Positions 34,106 to 45,013 are shown, counted from the first letter of the stretch. The stretch is DNA of 64,000 nt from Cyclobacteriaceae bacterium (GCA_016786495.1 JAEUUJ010000076.1:16083-80082), one strand, 5' to 3'. The notes: a model not told the origin generated them from the sequence alone. A program made the numbers and translations.

Positions 34106-34108
34106 CCC

Positions 34109-35173
34109 ATGACGGACACCATCAAGACACTTAAACAGGAAGCTATTGAGTTACTTCAACAGCTGATCAGCATTCCGTCATTCAGTCGCGAAGAAGATAA
34201 AACGGCCAGCCTCATTGCCGATTTTCTTTCTGCAAAAGGCATCCCGGTAAACCGGTCGGGCAACAACGTTTGGGCCGTTAACAAACACTTTGACAACAAC
34301 AAACCTTCGCTGTTACTCAATTCCCATCACGACACCGTTAAGCCCAATCCCGGATACACCCGCGATCCATTCAACGCTCAGATCATTGACGGAAAATTGT
34401 ATGGCCTCGGAAGCAACGATGCAGGCGGGCCGCTGGTAGCGCTGCTGGCGGTATTTGTTTATTTCTATGACGTGCCCGGATTGCCGTACAACATCGTGAT
34501 GGCGGCTACGGCCGAAGAGGAGGTATCCGGAACTGGCGGTATTGAAAGTATCTGGGCGAGTCTGCCCACAATCAATTGTGCGGTGGTGGGCGAGCCTACC
34601 TTGATGGACGTGGCGATTGCTGAAAAAGGTCTAATGGTGCTCGATTGTGTGGCGAAAGGGAAGGCAGGGCACGCTGCGCGTGAAGAAGGTGTGAATGCGA
34701 TCTATCAGGCATTTGATGATATTGACTGGTTCCGCACGTATGAGTTCCAAAAGATCTCGCAGACGCTGGGAAAAATTAAAATGTCGGTAACGGTGATTAA
34801 TGCCGGGCAGGCTCACAACCAGGTTCCGGCCGAGTGCAGGTTCACAGTAGATATTCGGGTGACCGATGCCTACACGCTTGAGGAGGTGCTGGAAGTAGTC
34901 AGGCGCAATGTGATTTGTGAAGTAACACCACGTTCGCTTCGGTTGCGTCCGTCAGGAATTGATAAAAAACATCCCCTGATGAACGCGGTTGGCCTGCTGA
35001 AAGTAAAACAATATGGTTCGCCGACAACGTCCGATCAGGCGCTTATTCCGGCTCCGTCTATCAAGATGGGACCGGGCGACTCAGCACGTTCGCACAGTGC
35101 GGATGAGTTTATTTATGTCGATGAAATCAGAAAAGGCATAGATTTGTACATTCAACTGATCCGAAATCTATAA
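34109..35173 (+). CDS. argE: M20-family N-acyl-citrulline/ornithine deacylase
   Basis: A 354-residue metallopeptidase-type enzyme. Metal ligands are seen in LLNSHHDTVKPN, GSNDAGGPLVAL and the EE of ATAEEEVSGTGG. In this operon the acylated intermediate reaching it should be N-acylcitrulline, so it removes the acyl group before ArgG works; this is an inference from the carbamoyltransferase type. The C-terminal SARSHSADEFIYVDE has the final metal His. It begins three bases after argB. Confidence 0.92.
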   Translation: MTDTIKTLKQEAIELLQQLISIPSFSREEDKTASLIADFLSAKGIPVNRSGNNVWAVNKHFDNNKPSLLLNSHHDTVKPNPGYTRDPFNAQIIDGKLYGLGSNDAGGPLVALLAVFVYFYDVPGLPYNIVMAATAEEEVSGTGGIESIWASLPTINCAVVGEPTLMDVAIAEKGLMVLDCVAKGKAGHAAREEGVNAIYQAFDDIDWFRTYEFQKISQTLGKIKMSVTVINAGQAHNQVPAECRFTVDIRVTDAYTLEEVLEVVRRNVICEVTPRSLRLRPSGIDKKHPLMNAVGLLKVKQYGSPTTSDQALIPAPSIKMGPGDSARSHSADEFIYVDEIRKGIDLYIQLIRNL

Positions 35174-35180
35174 ACCGACT

Positions 35181-36512
35181 ATGAAACTCTGGCAAAAGGA
35201 TAAAGCTTCGCTGAAAGAAGTTGAACGATTTACGGTCGGCCAGGATCAGGTGATGGATATGTACCTCGCAAAGCTCGACGTGCTGGGATCGCTTGCGCAT
35301 ATCCGGATGCTGCAATCAATCGGTTTGCTTACGGAAGGAGAATTGAAATCACTTTCAGCAGAACTGAAAGACATCTACGCGCGGATCGAATCGGGTGAAT
35401 TTAAGGTTGAGTCTGGAGTAGAAGATATTCATTCCCAGGTTGAGCTTGAGCTGACGAAAAAACTTGGCGAAACGGGTAAGAAAATTCATAGTGGCCGTTC
35501 GCGAAACGATCAGGTATTGGTGGATATCAAATTGTATCTCCGCTATGAAATCGCTCAGGTTGTTGAAACCGTAAAACCTCTCTTTGCTCTTTTGCTTGAG
35601 CAAAGCGAAAAATACAAAGGTCAACTGCTTCCAGGCTACACGCATTTTCAACTCGCGATGCCCTCTTCGTTTGGATTGTGGTTTGGGGCGTACGCGGAGA
35701 GCCTGGTAGACGACCTCATCACACTCGAAGCTGCTTACCGGGTGGTAAACAAAAACCCGTTGGGTTCTGCTGCGGGTTACGGTTCCTCGTTTCCGTTGAA
35801 TCGTACCTTGACTACTAATCTTTTGGGGTTTGATGATTTGAACTACAACGTAGTGTACGCGCAGATGGGCCGGGGCAAAACGGAGCGGATTGTTGCCAGC
35901 GCATTGTCCAACATTGCCGCAACGATTGGTAAACTGGCGATGGATGCTGTACTGTTCATGAATCAAAACTTCGGGTTTATCAGCTTCCCGGATGAGCTGA
36001 CAACAGGCTCTAGCATCATGCCGCATAAAAAAAACCCCGATGTATTTGAACTGATCAGGGCGCGAGCCAGTCAGTTGATGGCCTTACCGAACGACATTGC
36101 GCTGCTGACCAACAATCTGCCGTCAGGGTACCACCGCGACATGCAGTTGCTGAAAGAGAAGCTTTTTCCGGCCATCCAGGATTTGAAAGATTGTTTGAAC
36201 ATGATGCACCTCATGCTGGCTAATGTGAAGGTAAAGGAGAATATTCTGAGCGATGATCAGTATAAATTTCTGTTCAGCGTGGAGGAAGTGAACAAATTGG
36301 TTTTATCCGGGATGCCGTTCCGCGATGCTTATAAGAAAATCGGGATAGACATTGAGCAGGGTAATTACAATCCTCAGAAAGCAGTAAACCACACCCACGA
36401 AGGAAGTATCGGAAATCTGAACAACGATCAGCTAGAGCGAATGATGAATGATGCGATCAATAAGTTTGACTTCGGAAAGGTCGATGCCGCCATTCAACAA
36501 TTGCTTAAGTAA
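35181..36512 (+). CDS. argH: Argininosuccinate lyase
   Basis: A 443-residue fumarase/aspartase superfamily enzyme that splits argininosuccinate into arginine and fumarate, the last step of the pathway. The superfamily signature GSSIMPHKKNPD (about residues 273-284) includes the catalytic Ser. Other segments are HSGRSRNDQV and PGYTHFQLAMP. It is the last gene of the operon and its stop codon abuts the end of the convergent DUF2721 gene, with no terminator between them that I can see. Confidence 0.97.
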   Translation: MKLWQKDKASLKEVERFTVGQDQVMDMYLAKLDVLGSLAHIRMLQSIGLLTEGELKSLSAELKDIYARIESGEFKVESGVEDIHSQVELELTKKLGETGKKIHSGRSRNDQVLVDIKLYLRYEIAQVVETVKPLFALLLEQSEKYKGQLLPGYTHFQLAMPSSFGLWFGAYAESLVDDLITLEAAYRVVNKNPLGSAAGYGSSFPLNRTLTTNLLGFDDLNYNVVYAQMGRGKTERIVASALSNIAATIGKLAMDAVLFMNQNFGFISFPDELTTGSSIMPHKKNPDVFELIRARASQLMALPNDIALLTNNLPSGYHRDMQLLKEKLFPAIQDLKDCLNMMHLMLANVKVKENILSDDQYKFLFSVEEVNKLVLSGMPFRDAYKKIGIDIEQGNYNPQKAVNHTHEGSIGNLNNDQLERMMNDAINKFDFGKVDAAIQQLLK

Positions 36513-36920
36513 TTAATCGCCCTCCATGTCTTTTAACTCAATCTCCAGCGCCCGGGTGCTGATGAAGATTTCGTTCAGCGACAGCACCAACGACCAGAGC
36601 AGAAATAACAGGCTTGCACCAAAGGTCACGTATGCCCACGACTGCTGTTCGAGGTAGATGAACAGCATGCACAACACGCAAAAGAAAAAACTTGTAATAC
36701 CGGATGCCTGCATGCGCTTGATGAGCAAGAGCCTGCGTTTCAGGTTTTTGATCTGTTCGCGGATAATGTCACGTTTCTCACCCACCTGCTTGTACTGACT
36801 GTTGAGGTTACGGATTAGCGTAGCGAGTCCGAGAAAACGGTTGGTATAGGCCAACATGAGCAGCGTGATGGCCGGGAACAGGAGGGCAGGGGTGTTGATT
36901 GAAATTTCGATGAGGTGCAT
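36513..36920 (-). CDS. DUF2721-domain membrane protein
   Basis: A 135-residue membrane protein with three hydrophobic segments (about residues 11-27, 73-91 and 95-116) and an intervening basic helical stretch (REQIKNLKRRLLLIKRM). The pattern and the LLMLAYTNRFLGLATLIR stretch fit DUF2721. The function is not known. It ends next to argH and is divergent from the M48 protease gene, whose start lies 45 bases away. Confidence 0.85.
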   Translation of the reverse strand: MHLIEISINTPALLFPAITLLMLAYTNRFLGLATLIRNLNSQYKQVGEKRDIIREQIKNLKRRLLLIKRMQASGITSFFFCVLCMLFIYLEQQSWAYVTFGASLLFLLWSLVLSLNEIFISTRALEIELKDMEGD

Positions 36921-36964
36921 TTGAATACGAAAGGTATTGTTATTTTCGGGCCAAAATTACAACT

Positions 36965-38209
36965 ATGGTGTTTACGCCTCAAACAATCCTGACGATCATT
37001 CTGTTTCTTGTGATTGCAGGATTTGTGTTTGATACATTTTTATCGTGGCTGAATCTCAGGTCGCAGCCGGATGACATCCCGGATTCGGTGGCTGCCTTCT
37101 ACGATCGTGAGAAATACCGCAAATCGCTCGCGTATCACCGGCATCGCACCAATTTTTCGTTCGGCACATCCACGTTCAGTTTTCTGCTTTCCGTGGCGAT
37201 GTTGTATTTCGGGGGATTTGGATGGCTGGATACGTGGTTGCGGCCGGTTATCCATCATGAGATTCTGCTTGCGCTTTCCTTTTTTGGTGTGCTTGCGTTG
37301 GCGTCCGACATCCTCACCTTGCCTTTTCAATTGTATAGCACCTTCGTGATTGAGGAAAAATATGGATTTAATAAAACCACGACCAAAACCTTTATTGGTG
37401 ATAAGTTGAAGGGATATGCCGTGGGGGCAATCCTGGGCGGTGGATTGATTAGTTTACTTATCTACCTCATTCAATGGATCGGTCCTGATTTCTGGATCTT
37501 GTTTTCGTTGATTGCTGCGATCTTGATTTTGCTCATTAATATGTTTTATACGACCATCTTCCTTCCGTTGTTCAACACGTTAACTCCGCTGGAAGACGGT
37601 GAACTGAAAACCAGGATTGAATCATTTTCAAAAACGGTCGGGTTCCCGCTCGACAATATATTCGTTATGGATGGTTCGAAGCGTTCAAACAAGGCAAACG
37701 CGTTTTTCTCCGGCATCGGCAGGAAAAAGAAAATTGTGCTGTACGATACACTGATTGCGAATCATAACACGGATGAACTGGTGGCTGTGCTGGCGCACGA
37801 AGTAGGCCATTATAAAAAGAAGCACATTATTTTTGGATACATACTTTCCGTCATCCAGGTTGTATTCACGTTGTTTATCCTGTCGCGTATGGTGCAAAGC
37901 GAAAATGTTTCCCTGGCGCTGGGCGGAACACAATCGGCCATACACCTGAATTTGCTTGCGTTCGGAATTTTGTTTTCACCGATATCAGGACTCACCGGCT
38001 TGTTCATGAGCATGTACAGCCGCAAAAATGAATTTGAAGCCGATGCATATGCAAAAGAGACATTCAGCGGACCAGCATTGGCCAGTGCATTAAAAAAGCT
38101 CTCGGTTGATAACCTGAGCGATTTATATCCGCATCCGCTGTACGTTTTCTTTCATTACTCGCATCCGCCTTTGTTAACGCGATTGGCAGCGATCGAGCGA
38201 ACTGAGTGA
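36965..38209 (+). CDS. M48-family metalloprotease, Ste24-like
   Basis: A 414-residue membrane protease. The zinc motif is HEVGHYKKKH (about residues 278-287), with the third ligand glutamate in EFEADAYA. The N-terminal half has five to six membrane segments, the C-terminal half the catalytic domain and one or two more. This arrangement is that of Ste24/CAAX protease 1 relatives, which in bacteria act in membrane-protein quality control; no CAAX substrate is expected. It is monocistronic, convergent with an FtsX-type permease gene. Confidence 0.93.
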   Translation: MVFTPQTILTIILFLVIAGFVFDTFLSWLNLRSQPDDIPDSVAAFYDREKYRKSLAYHRHRTNFSFGTSTFSFLLSVAMLYFGGFGWLDTWLRPVIHHEILLALSFFGVLALASDILTLPFQLYSTFVIEEKYGFNKTTTKTFIGDKLKGYAVGAILGGGLISLLIYLIQWIGPDFWILFSLIAAILILLINMFYTTIFLPLFNTLTPLEDGELKTRIESFSKTVGFPLDNIFVMDGSKRSNKANAFFSGIGRKKKIVLYDTLIANHNTDELVAVLAHEVGHYKKKHIIFGYILSVIQVVFTLFILSRMVQSENVSLALGGTQSAIHLNLLAFGILFSPISGLTGLFMSMYSRKNEFEADAYAKETFSGPALASALKKLSVDNLSDLYPHPLYVFFHYSHPPLLTRLAAIERTE

Positions 38210-38262
38210 TTCGATAGCAATCAAAGGTAAACCAGGATTAATTGCGGTATATGTTTAATAAT

Positions 38263-40674
38263 TTATTCGTTCCGCAGTGCGTCAACCGGGTTGTTGCGCG
38301 CTGCCTTTAGCGATTGGTATCCCACGGTAAGCAGCGTAATCAATGCAACCGAAAGTACGGCAGCGAGCGGCAGGATCCACGAGATTTGAATCCGGTAGGA
38401 GAAATTTTGCAACCATTGATCGATTGCCCAATAGCCTGCCGGAATTGCCAGGATCACCGCGAAGAGCAGCAGTCTGATAAAGCGCCTCGAAAGTAAAGCC
38501 GTAAGCTGGAACGTGGTTGCGCCGAGAATTTTGCGAATACCGAGTTCTTTTGTTCGCTGCTCAATCATCAACAACGTAATACCAAAAAGACCCAGGCAGG
38601 TGAGCATGATTGAAACCCCTGAGAATGCAATGAAGAGTTGTCCGAGCCGCGCGTCATCTTCATAGAATCGCTGAATTTTTGAATCCAGAAATTCGAGATC
38701 AAATGGGTGCACCGGCTCCACGGCTTTCCAGTCGCGTTCAAGGGCTGAGACAAGGGAAGTTACGTTGCTGCCGGATATTTTTAGGGAAAGGGTGGTTATG
38801 GATGAGGCGAACCGGGATACCTCTGCCGGATCCTTTAGCCGGATGATGAGTGGTTCGATTTTCGAGTGGAACGACTGGTAATGGAAATCACCGACTACTC
38901 CGATTACCGTTGCGTCAATAAAACTGCGTGAGGCCGGATCGTGATACTGAATTATTTTTCCCAGAGGTGAGCCGGTCATGTCCCAGCCATACTCGTTTAC
39001 AAAAGCTTCGTTTACAATAAGCGTGAAGCGGCTGTCGGCAGCTGTATTTCGCGCATCGAAATTTCTTCCTTCCACCAACCTGATGTTCATTAAATCAAGG
39101 TATTGATCGTCAACAAAAAGCGTGGTTGTGCCCAATCCCATGTTTTCGCGTGTCGGGCTGACGGCAGCCGGCAGTTGATACGGCCATCCCGGAAATGCTT
39201 CACCCGGCACCGCACTGCCAGCAGCTACTTTCTTAACTTCTGCGTGGCTGCTAAACTTTTGTGCGAGTACCTGATATCGTTGCTGTGCCTCGGTATTTTT
39301 CAAATGAACCACCAGCACGGCATCTTTTTCGAAGCCAAGGTTTTTTGTTTGCACGTAGTTAAGCTGCTGCCAGATGGTTAGGGTCACGATAAGCAGAAGA
39401 ATGGCAACGCTGAACTGGCCGGTGAGCAGTACGTTTCTCAGCCGGGTACCTTGCAGGAATTTTAACGATGTCGAATCTTTCAAGATGGTTGCGGGTACGA
39501 TACCGGACAAAAGCAACGCAGGATAGGCGCTTGCCATCAGGCCCGAGAGCAGGATGACGGCTGCCAGAATCGGGAGGTATGCCTGAACATGAAGTTCGAT
39601 ATTTTTTTGCGTGAAGGTGTTGAAAACAGGAAGCAGCAGTTGCGTAGCGGCAAAAGCAATGATCGTTGAAAAGGTTAGAATAGTTGACGATTCCAGCAGA
39701 AACTGGCGTAACACCTGACTCCGGTATGCACCCAACACCTTTCGGATGCCAACTTCCTTTGCCCGCCTGGTGCTGCGCGCCAGGGATATGTTGATGTAGT
39801 TAATGAGCGCGACAAGCAGAATGAGAAACGCAGCAGCCGTGAGGATATATACGATTTGCCGGTTGCCGTTTGCATGTAACTCTTCCGCGTAGTGCGAATC
39901 AAGATGAATCGAAGTAATGGGTTGCAGCGTGATGGTTTGCGTGGCATCCGTCCGCCACGCCTCGTGATGAATGGCGTTGAGTTCTTTGAATTTTTGTTCT
40001 ACCGCGTTCGGTGACGCATCCGCTTGTAGCTGCAGGTATGTGTATACACCCGCATTATCTTCGAATGCCATGCCTTCCCGATAGGGCATGAGGAAGTCAA
40101 ACCGCAGATGGCTGTTTGCCTGCCGCGTGTCGAGCACCGCTTGTACGATGTAATTCCGCGCCACGGTATCGCGTGATTGTAAAAAACGGATTGATTTCCC
40201 TACAGCATCCTGACTGCCGAAATACCGGGCAGCGGCCTGTGCGCTGATGATTACAGCATGATCATTCGCAAACGAGAAACTTCCGTGTGTTATAGCATGC
40301 GGAAACAATTTGAGAAAGGCCGGGTCAGCAAAGTATACATCTTCTTCTTCAAAACTGTTTTGCTGCACGGTTACCAGACCTTTAACCGCAAGCAGTCGGG
40401 CTGCACGTTCTATTTCCGGAATTTCACTCGTCATTTGCACCGTCATCTGCGGCATGTCCCTTAACCAAGGTTCATTTTCCGGAGCTTCGTTCACAACCCT
40501 GTAAAGGGTGGTTGCATTCGGGTTGGCCGTGTCGTATGATACTTCATCGGATACAAACAACATGATGAGCGTAAAGCTTGTGATCCCCACTACCAGACCA
40601 CCAGCGTTAATGGCCGTGTAGATCTTGCTTTTCGAAAGCACGCGGAGCGCTATGGTGATGTAGTTCTGCAGCAT
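38263..40674 (-). CDS. FtsX/MacB-type ABC transporter permease
   Basis: An 803-residue protein with the MacB core architecture twice: an N-terminal membrane segment (about residues 21-41), a long periplasmic domain, three membrane segments, then a second span, periplasmic domain and three more segments ending in AARNNPVDALRNE. KEVGIRKVLGAYRSQVLRQF and KELGIRKILGATTFQLTALL mark the two FtsX domains. Such Bacteroidota proteins are long duplicated permeases, often without a partner ATPase next to them; here none is adjacent. Substrate unknown. A second member is at 55029-57398. Confidence 0.93.
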   Translation of the reverse strand: MLQNYITIALRVLSKSKIYTAINAGGLVVGITSFTLIMLFVSDEVSYDTANPNATTLYRVVNEAPENEPWLRDMPQMTVQMTSEIPEIERAARLLAVKGLVTVQQNSFEEEDVYFADPAFLKLFPHAITHGSFSFANDHAVIISAQAAARYFGSQDAVGKSIRFLQSRDTVARNYIVQAVLDTRQANSHLRFDFLMPYREGMAFEDNAGVYTYLQLQADASPNAVEQKFKELNAIHHEAWRTDATQTITLQPITSIHLDSHYAEELHANGNRQIVYILTAAAFLILLVALINYINISLARSTRRAKEVGIRKVLGAYRSQVLRQFLLESSTILTFSTIIAFAATQLLLPVFNTFTQKNIELHVQAYLPILAAVILLSGLMASAYPALLLSGIVPATILKDSTSLKFLQGTRLRNVLLTGQFSVAILLLIVTLTIWQQLNYVQTKNLGFEKDAVLVVHLKNTEAQQRYQVLAQKFSSHAEVKKVAAGSAVPGEAFPGWPYQLPAAVSPTRENMGLGTTTLFVDDQYLDLMNIRLVEGRNFDARNTAADSRFTLIVNEAFVNEYGWDMTGSPLGKIIQYHDPASRSFIDATVIGVVGDFHYQSFHSKIEPLIIRLKDPAEVSRFASSITTLSLKISGSNVTSLVSALERDWKAVEPVHPFDLEFLDSKIQRFYEDDARLGQLFIAFSGVSIMLTCLGLFGITLLMIEQRTKELGIRKILGATTFQLTALLSRRFIRLLLFAVILAIPAGYWAIDQWLQNFSYRIQISWILPLAAVLSVALITLLTVGYQSLKAARNNPVDALRNE

Positions 40675-40902
40675 GTCGGTGAGGTGGATTCAATCTGTAT
40701 GCCCAACTGCAGAAACCCGGTTTCTGAGTCAGAACACCATAAAAAGATACAGAAAATGTTCGAAAAAGAACAATACTGTACGAAATCAGCCAGTATTACA
40801 GCGTTCCGGACACTATATTTAAATCGTATTCTAACCGTTCAAAACGTTCCGGTTTATTCCCGTGCCTGCCTTATCTTACTTAGTGACTTTAAACCTCATC
40901 CC

Positions 40903-43900
40903 ATGAAACGATTTTTCTTCCTGCTGCTGGTTGGCCTGTCATTTTCTGCGTTGGCGCAGAATGATTTACTGATCCGCTATCCTGCTGTCAACTCGAATGG
41001 TACGCTCATTGGCTTCTCGTACCAGGGCGACATCTGGACTGTTCCCGCCACAGGTGGAAAAGCAACGCGGCTTACCGTGCATGAAGGATACGAAGGCCAT
41101 CCGGTTTTCAGTCCGGACGGAGGCAGCATTGCCTTTTCAGGAGCGCGGTATGGCAACAACGATATTTTTGTTATCCCTGCGGAAGGCGGATCACCGAAAC
41201 GATTAACCTATCATTCCGGCAACGATATGATCTCGAGTTGGGCCGCCAATGGAAATATCTTGTTTTCTGCTACGCGCGAATTCCAGCAAATTGAACGTCC
41301 GTCAGAAGTATATACCCTATCCGCCAAAGGCGGAACAGAATCACGGTTACTGGATGCCGTAGGGTATGATCCGATTCAATCACCCGATGGACGATTCATC
41401 GCGATTACCCGCGGAGATATCAATCCGATTCAGCGCGAAGAATACCGGGGCGCCTCCAACCGCGACATTTGGTTATTCGACACCAAAGCAAAAACGTATA
41501 CAAAGATTACTTCTTTTGAAACCAACGATATGCTGCCTCGCTGGGGTGACAATCGCACGCTGTATTTTCTGAGCACCAACAGTGGAAGAAACAACCTCTA
41601 CCGGTTAAAGATTGATGAATCCGGCAAGCCAACCGGAGCACCTGAGCAGCTAACCGATTACAAAGACCATTCCATCCGGTACTTCTCCATTTCAGGAGAC
41701 GGAAAAACCATTGTGTTTGAGCGCGGTAGCGATATCACGTTGATGAAGACCGACAGTAAGTCGACGCAAAAAGTGAACATTCAGATCAGCACTGATCTGC
41801 GTTTCGATCCGGAATTGAATAAATCCGTAAGCGGAGATGCAAGTGAGTATTTGGTGTCGCCTAACGGAAAATTACTGGCGCTGGTGATTCGCGGGGAGGT
41901 TTATGTAAAGGAAATCAATAAGGATAAGAACAGCACGAATAATGTTTCAGATCATGCTTACCGCGATATGAATGTAGCGTGGGCAAGCGATTCGATTCTT
42001 TTATTCACTTCCGACCGCGAAGACGAGAACTTCGATATCTATATGGTGAAGTCGACCGATAAAAAGGAACTGAATATTTTTAAGTCTCTCAAACATCAGG
42101 TTACCCGGATCACGAAAACGGCTGAAGATGAATCTGGGTTAAAGGTTTCACCCGATGGAAAAAAACTTGCCTTTGTTCGCGGCCGGGGAACACTCGTGGT
42201 TGCAGAGCTCACTCCGGAAGGAAAGCTGACCAATGAGAAATTATTGCTCAACGGCTGGGCAACACCAACCGACATCGAATGGAGTCCTGACAGCAAATGG
42301 CTGGCATATTCGCTAAGCGATTTATATTTCAACGAAGAAGTATTCATTCACGCGGCCGACAATTCATCAAAGCCTGTTAACGTAAGCATGCACCCGCGTG
42401 ATGACGGCCAGCCGTACTGGAGCGCAGATGGTTCGAAACTTGGATTTATATCCGCCCGCAACAATCGCAGCAATGATGTTTGGTTTGTGTGGTTGAAGAA
42501 GGAAGACTGGGAGAAATCGCGCCAGGACTGGGATGACGCTGCAGGCGATGAGAAACCGGAAAAGCCTGCCGATAAAGACAAAGATAAAAAGGACGATAAG
42601 GCTAAGCCGGTGAAGATCGACTTCGAGAACATTCATCAGCGGGTCGTGCAGGTAACAAGCTTCCCGGGCGATGAGTCGAACCTGCTGATTTCAAAAGACG
42701 GAGAAACATTTTTCTACACGGCCACAACCAGTACAGCAAAAGGTCGCGATTTGTACAGCATCAAATGGAATGGTAAGGATTTGAAAGAACTTACCAAAAG
42801 CGGTTCCAATCCGAACAGCATTTCGATGGATAAAGACGGCAAGTATCTCTACTTTCTGAAATCGGGCGGCAGCATGAGCCGGCTTGACATCAAAGGCGAC
42901 AAAACCGAATCGTTACCTTATACTGCCAAACAGCATATCGACTATACGGCCGAACGGACACAGGTGTTTGAAGAAGCATGGCGTGCCATCCGTGACGGAT
43001 TTTATGATCCCCAGTTTCACGGCAAAGACTGGAACAAGTTGCGCGACAAATACCGCGAGCTTTGCATCACGGCCAGTACCAATGAAGACTTCCGGGATAT
43101 GTTCAATTACATGCTGGGTGAATTGAACTCATCACACATGGGCTTTACTGCTCCGCAACAGGCGGAAACGCAGCGTGACGCCACGGGAATGTTAGGGGCG
43201 GAACTCGTGCCGGTGAAGGACGGCATGAAGGTAACGCATGTGATTCCGGACTCTCCCGCGGATAAAGCCGCCAGCAAGTTGAATGTGAACGATGTGATCA
43301 CAGCCGTGGACGGCAAGCCGTATAGCGAGTCTGAGAACTTTTATGAGTTGTTAAACATCCGCGTGGACGAGCGTACCTTGCTGAATGTTCGCGGAGCCGA
43401 TGGCAAAATTCGCGAAGTCGTTATCCGGCCGGTAAACAGTGTACGTCAGTTGGCGTATGAAGAATGGGTGAAAGGCCGCAAGAGCCTGGTGGATAAGTTT
43501 TCAAACGGTCGTCTGGGTTATATTCATATCCAGGCGATGAGTCAGCCAAGCTTTGAAGTTTTTGAGCGTGAGCTGCAGGCCGCGGGTTATGGCAAAGAGG
43601 GATTAGTGATCGATGTTCGCTACAATGGCGGGGGTTCAACCACGGATTACCTCATGGCGGTGCTCAATTACAAGCAGCATGCCTATACCATTCCACGCGG
43701 TGCGAGTGATAATCTCGAACGTGACAAGCTCAAGTTTCGCGAGTATTATCCGACCGGTGAACGTCTGGTGTTCTCTGCGTGGATGAAGCCTTCTATTGCA
43801 TTGTGTAATGAAGGGAGTTATTCGAACGCAGAAATCTTTTCGCATGCCTACAAAACACTGGGCATAGGCAAACTGGTGGGTGTGCCGACAAACGGCTCGG

Positions 43901-44115
43901 TGATTTCGACAGGAGGAAAGGGATTGATGGATGGATCGTTTGTTCGATTGCCATTCCGGGGCTGGTATACGAAAGCAACCGACAAGAATCAGGAGCTTGG
44001 AGCGGTGGTGCCGGATATCATCGTGTACAACTCACCCGATTGGATTGCCAAAGGTACCGATGATCAGCTCAAGGCAGCCGTGGATGAATTGATGAAGGGG
44101 CTTCCGAAGAAGTAA
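40903..44115 (+). CDS. Tricorn-like S41 protease, periplasmic
   Basis: I chose the ATG at 40903, which starts a signal peptide (RFFFLLLVGLSFSALA); the longer frame from 40684 would add 73 unrelated residues. The 1070-residue protein has two beta-propellers, an acidic-basic linker (about residues 548-570, EKPADKDKDKKDD), a C1-like helical domain, a PDZ domain (about 764-807) and an S41 core with the nucleophile Ser974 in GSYSNAE. Tricorn family members degrade oligopeptides; bacterial relatives are in the periplasm. Transcribed divergently from the permease gene. Confidence 0.93.
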   Translation: MKRFFFLLLVGLSFSALAQNDLLIRYPAVNSNGTLIGFSYQGDIWTVPATGGKATRLTVHEGYEGHPVFSPDGGSIAFSGARYGNNDIFVIPAEGGSPKRLTYHSGNDMISSWAANGNILFSATREFQQIERPSEVYTLSAKGGTESRLLDAVGYDPIQSPDGRFIAITRGDINPIQREEYRGASNRDIWLFDTKAKTYTKITSFETNDMLPRWGDNRTLYFLSTNSGRNNLYRLKIDESGKPTGAPEQLTDYKDHSIRYFSISGDGKTIVFERGSDITLMKTDSKSTQKVNIQISTDLRFDPELNKSVSGDASEYLVSPNGKLLALVIRGEVYVKEINKDKNSTNNVSDHAYRDMNVAWASDSILLFTSDREDENFDIYMVKSTDKKELNIFKSLKHQVTRITKTAEDESGLKVSPDGKKLAFVRGRGTLVVAELTPEGKLTNEKLLLNGWATPTDIEWSPDSKWLAYSLSDLYFNEEVFIHAADNSSKPVNVSMHPRDDGQPYWSADGSKLGFISARNNRSNDVWFVWLKKEDWEKSRQDWDDAAGDEKPEKPADKDKDKKDDKAKPVKIDFENIHQRVVQVTSFPGDESNLLISKDGETFFYTATTSTAKGRDLYSIKWNGKDLKELTKSGSNPNSISMDKDGKYLYFLKSGGSMSRLDIKGDKTESLPYTAKQHIDYTAERTQVFEEAWRAIRDGFYDPQFHGKDWNKLRDKYRELCITASTNEDFRDMFNYMLGELNSSHMGFTAPQQAETQRDATGMLGAELVPVKDGMKVTHVIPDSPADKAASKLNVNDVITAVDGKPYSESENFYELLNIRVDERTLLNVRGADGKIREVVIRPVNSVRQLAYEEWVKGRKSLVDKFSNGRLGYIHIQAMSQPSFEVFERELQAAGYGKEGLVIDVRYNGGGSTTDYLMAVLNYKQHAYTIPRGASDNLERDKLKFREYYPTGERLVFSAWMKPSIALCNEGSYSNAEIFSHAYKTLGIGKLVGVPTNGSVISTGGKGLMDGSFVRLPFRGWYTKATDKNQELGAVVPDIIVYNSPDWIAKGTDDQLKAAVDELMKGLPKK

Positions 44116-44158
44116 TATTTCAGAATTTGGAGGTGCGAATGTTGTGATCAATGATATA

Positions 44159-44976
44159 CGACCCCTTCGGGGTCGTAGAGATTATCGAATTCATTTCTAT
44201 AAACATGCGAATCCTTCGGATTCGGTTTTGGCGAGCGCCAGTTGTCAATGCAGCTTGAAGGTGCACTAATGACACATAGGATCTGGATTATTATTGACGC
44301 TGGTAAGGTTATCCCGAATGGATGAAATGTTTGTAGAAAGGCAGCTGATTAGCGTGTTCGACCCCTTCGGGGTCGTGGAAATTATCGAATCCATTTCTAT
44401 AAACGTGCGAATCCTGCGGATTCGCTGTTGGCAAGCGACAGGTTGTTAATGCAGCTTTATAGTGGCTAAATGACTATTGGGTGTCCATGTATTATTGAAT
44501 TGCAAGGTCATCCCGAAGGGATGAAATGTTTTTAGAAAAACAGCTGATTAGCGTGTTCGACCCCTTCGGGGTCGTAGAGATTATCGAATTCATTTCTATA
44601 AACGTGCGAATCCTTCGGATTCAGTTTTGGCAAGCGACAGTTATTAATGCGGCTTGACAGTGGTGGAAATAGTATATAGAATCTGTCTGTAATCATTGGC
44701 GCTGGCGAGGTCATCCCGAAGGGATGAAATGTTTGTAGAAAGGCAGCTGATTAGCGTGTTCGACCCCTTCGGGGTCATGGAAATTATCAAATCCATTTCT
44801 ATAAACGTGCGAATCCTGCGGATTCGATGTTGGCAAGCGACAGGTTGTTAATACAGCTTTATAGTGGCTAAATGACTATTGGGTGTCCATGTATTATTGA
44901 ATTGCAAGGTCATCCCGAAGGGATGAAATGTTTGTAGAAAAACGGCAGATTAACGTGTTCGACCCTGAAGGGGTCA
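44159..44976. repeat. Tandem ~200-bp palindromic repeat array beside a Y1 transposase (REP-like)
   Basis: The first palindrome CGACCCCTTCGGGGTCG starts at 44159, 44359, 44558, 44761 and (diverged) 44960, giving four full units and a part. Each unit holds two more palindromes, GCGAATCC-TTCG/TGCG-GGATTCG and CATCCCGAAGGGATG. Units 1 and 3 resemble each other, as do 2 and 4, so it looks like a roughly 400-base dimer copied once. All three stems close with C(UNCG)G tetraloops on one strand. No gene lies here. The array begins about 45 bases after the tricorn-like gene and ends 38 bases before the transposase gene. Confidence 0.9.
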
Positions 44977-45013
44977 TACCACAATTGAATTGATGAGCTT
45001 TAATGTTCTAATT

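Noticed and set aside
40684-40902. Extra N-terminal 73 residues of the tricorn-like protease
   Set aside because: They precede a good signal peptide and look like noncoding sequence.
44159-44976. CRISPR array
   Set aside because: Units are about 200 bases with several palindromes and the so-called spacers are repeated too; a Y1 transposase lies beside it.
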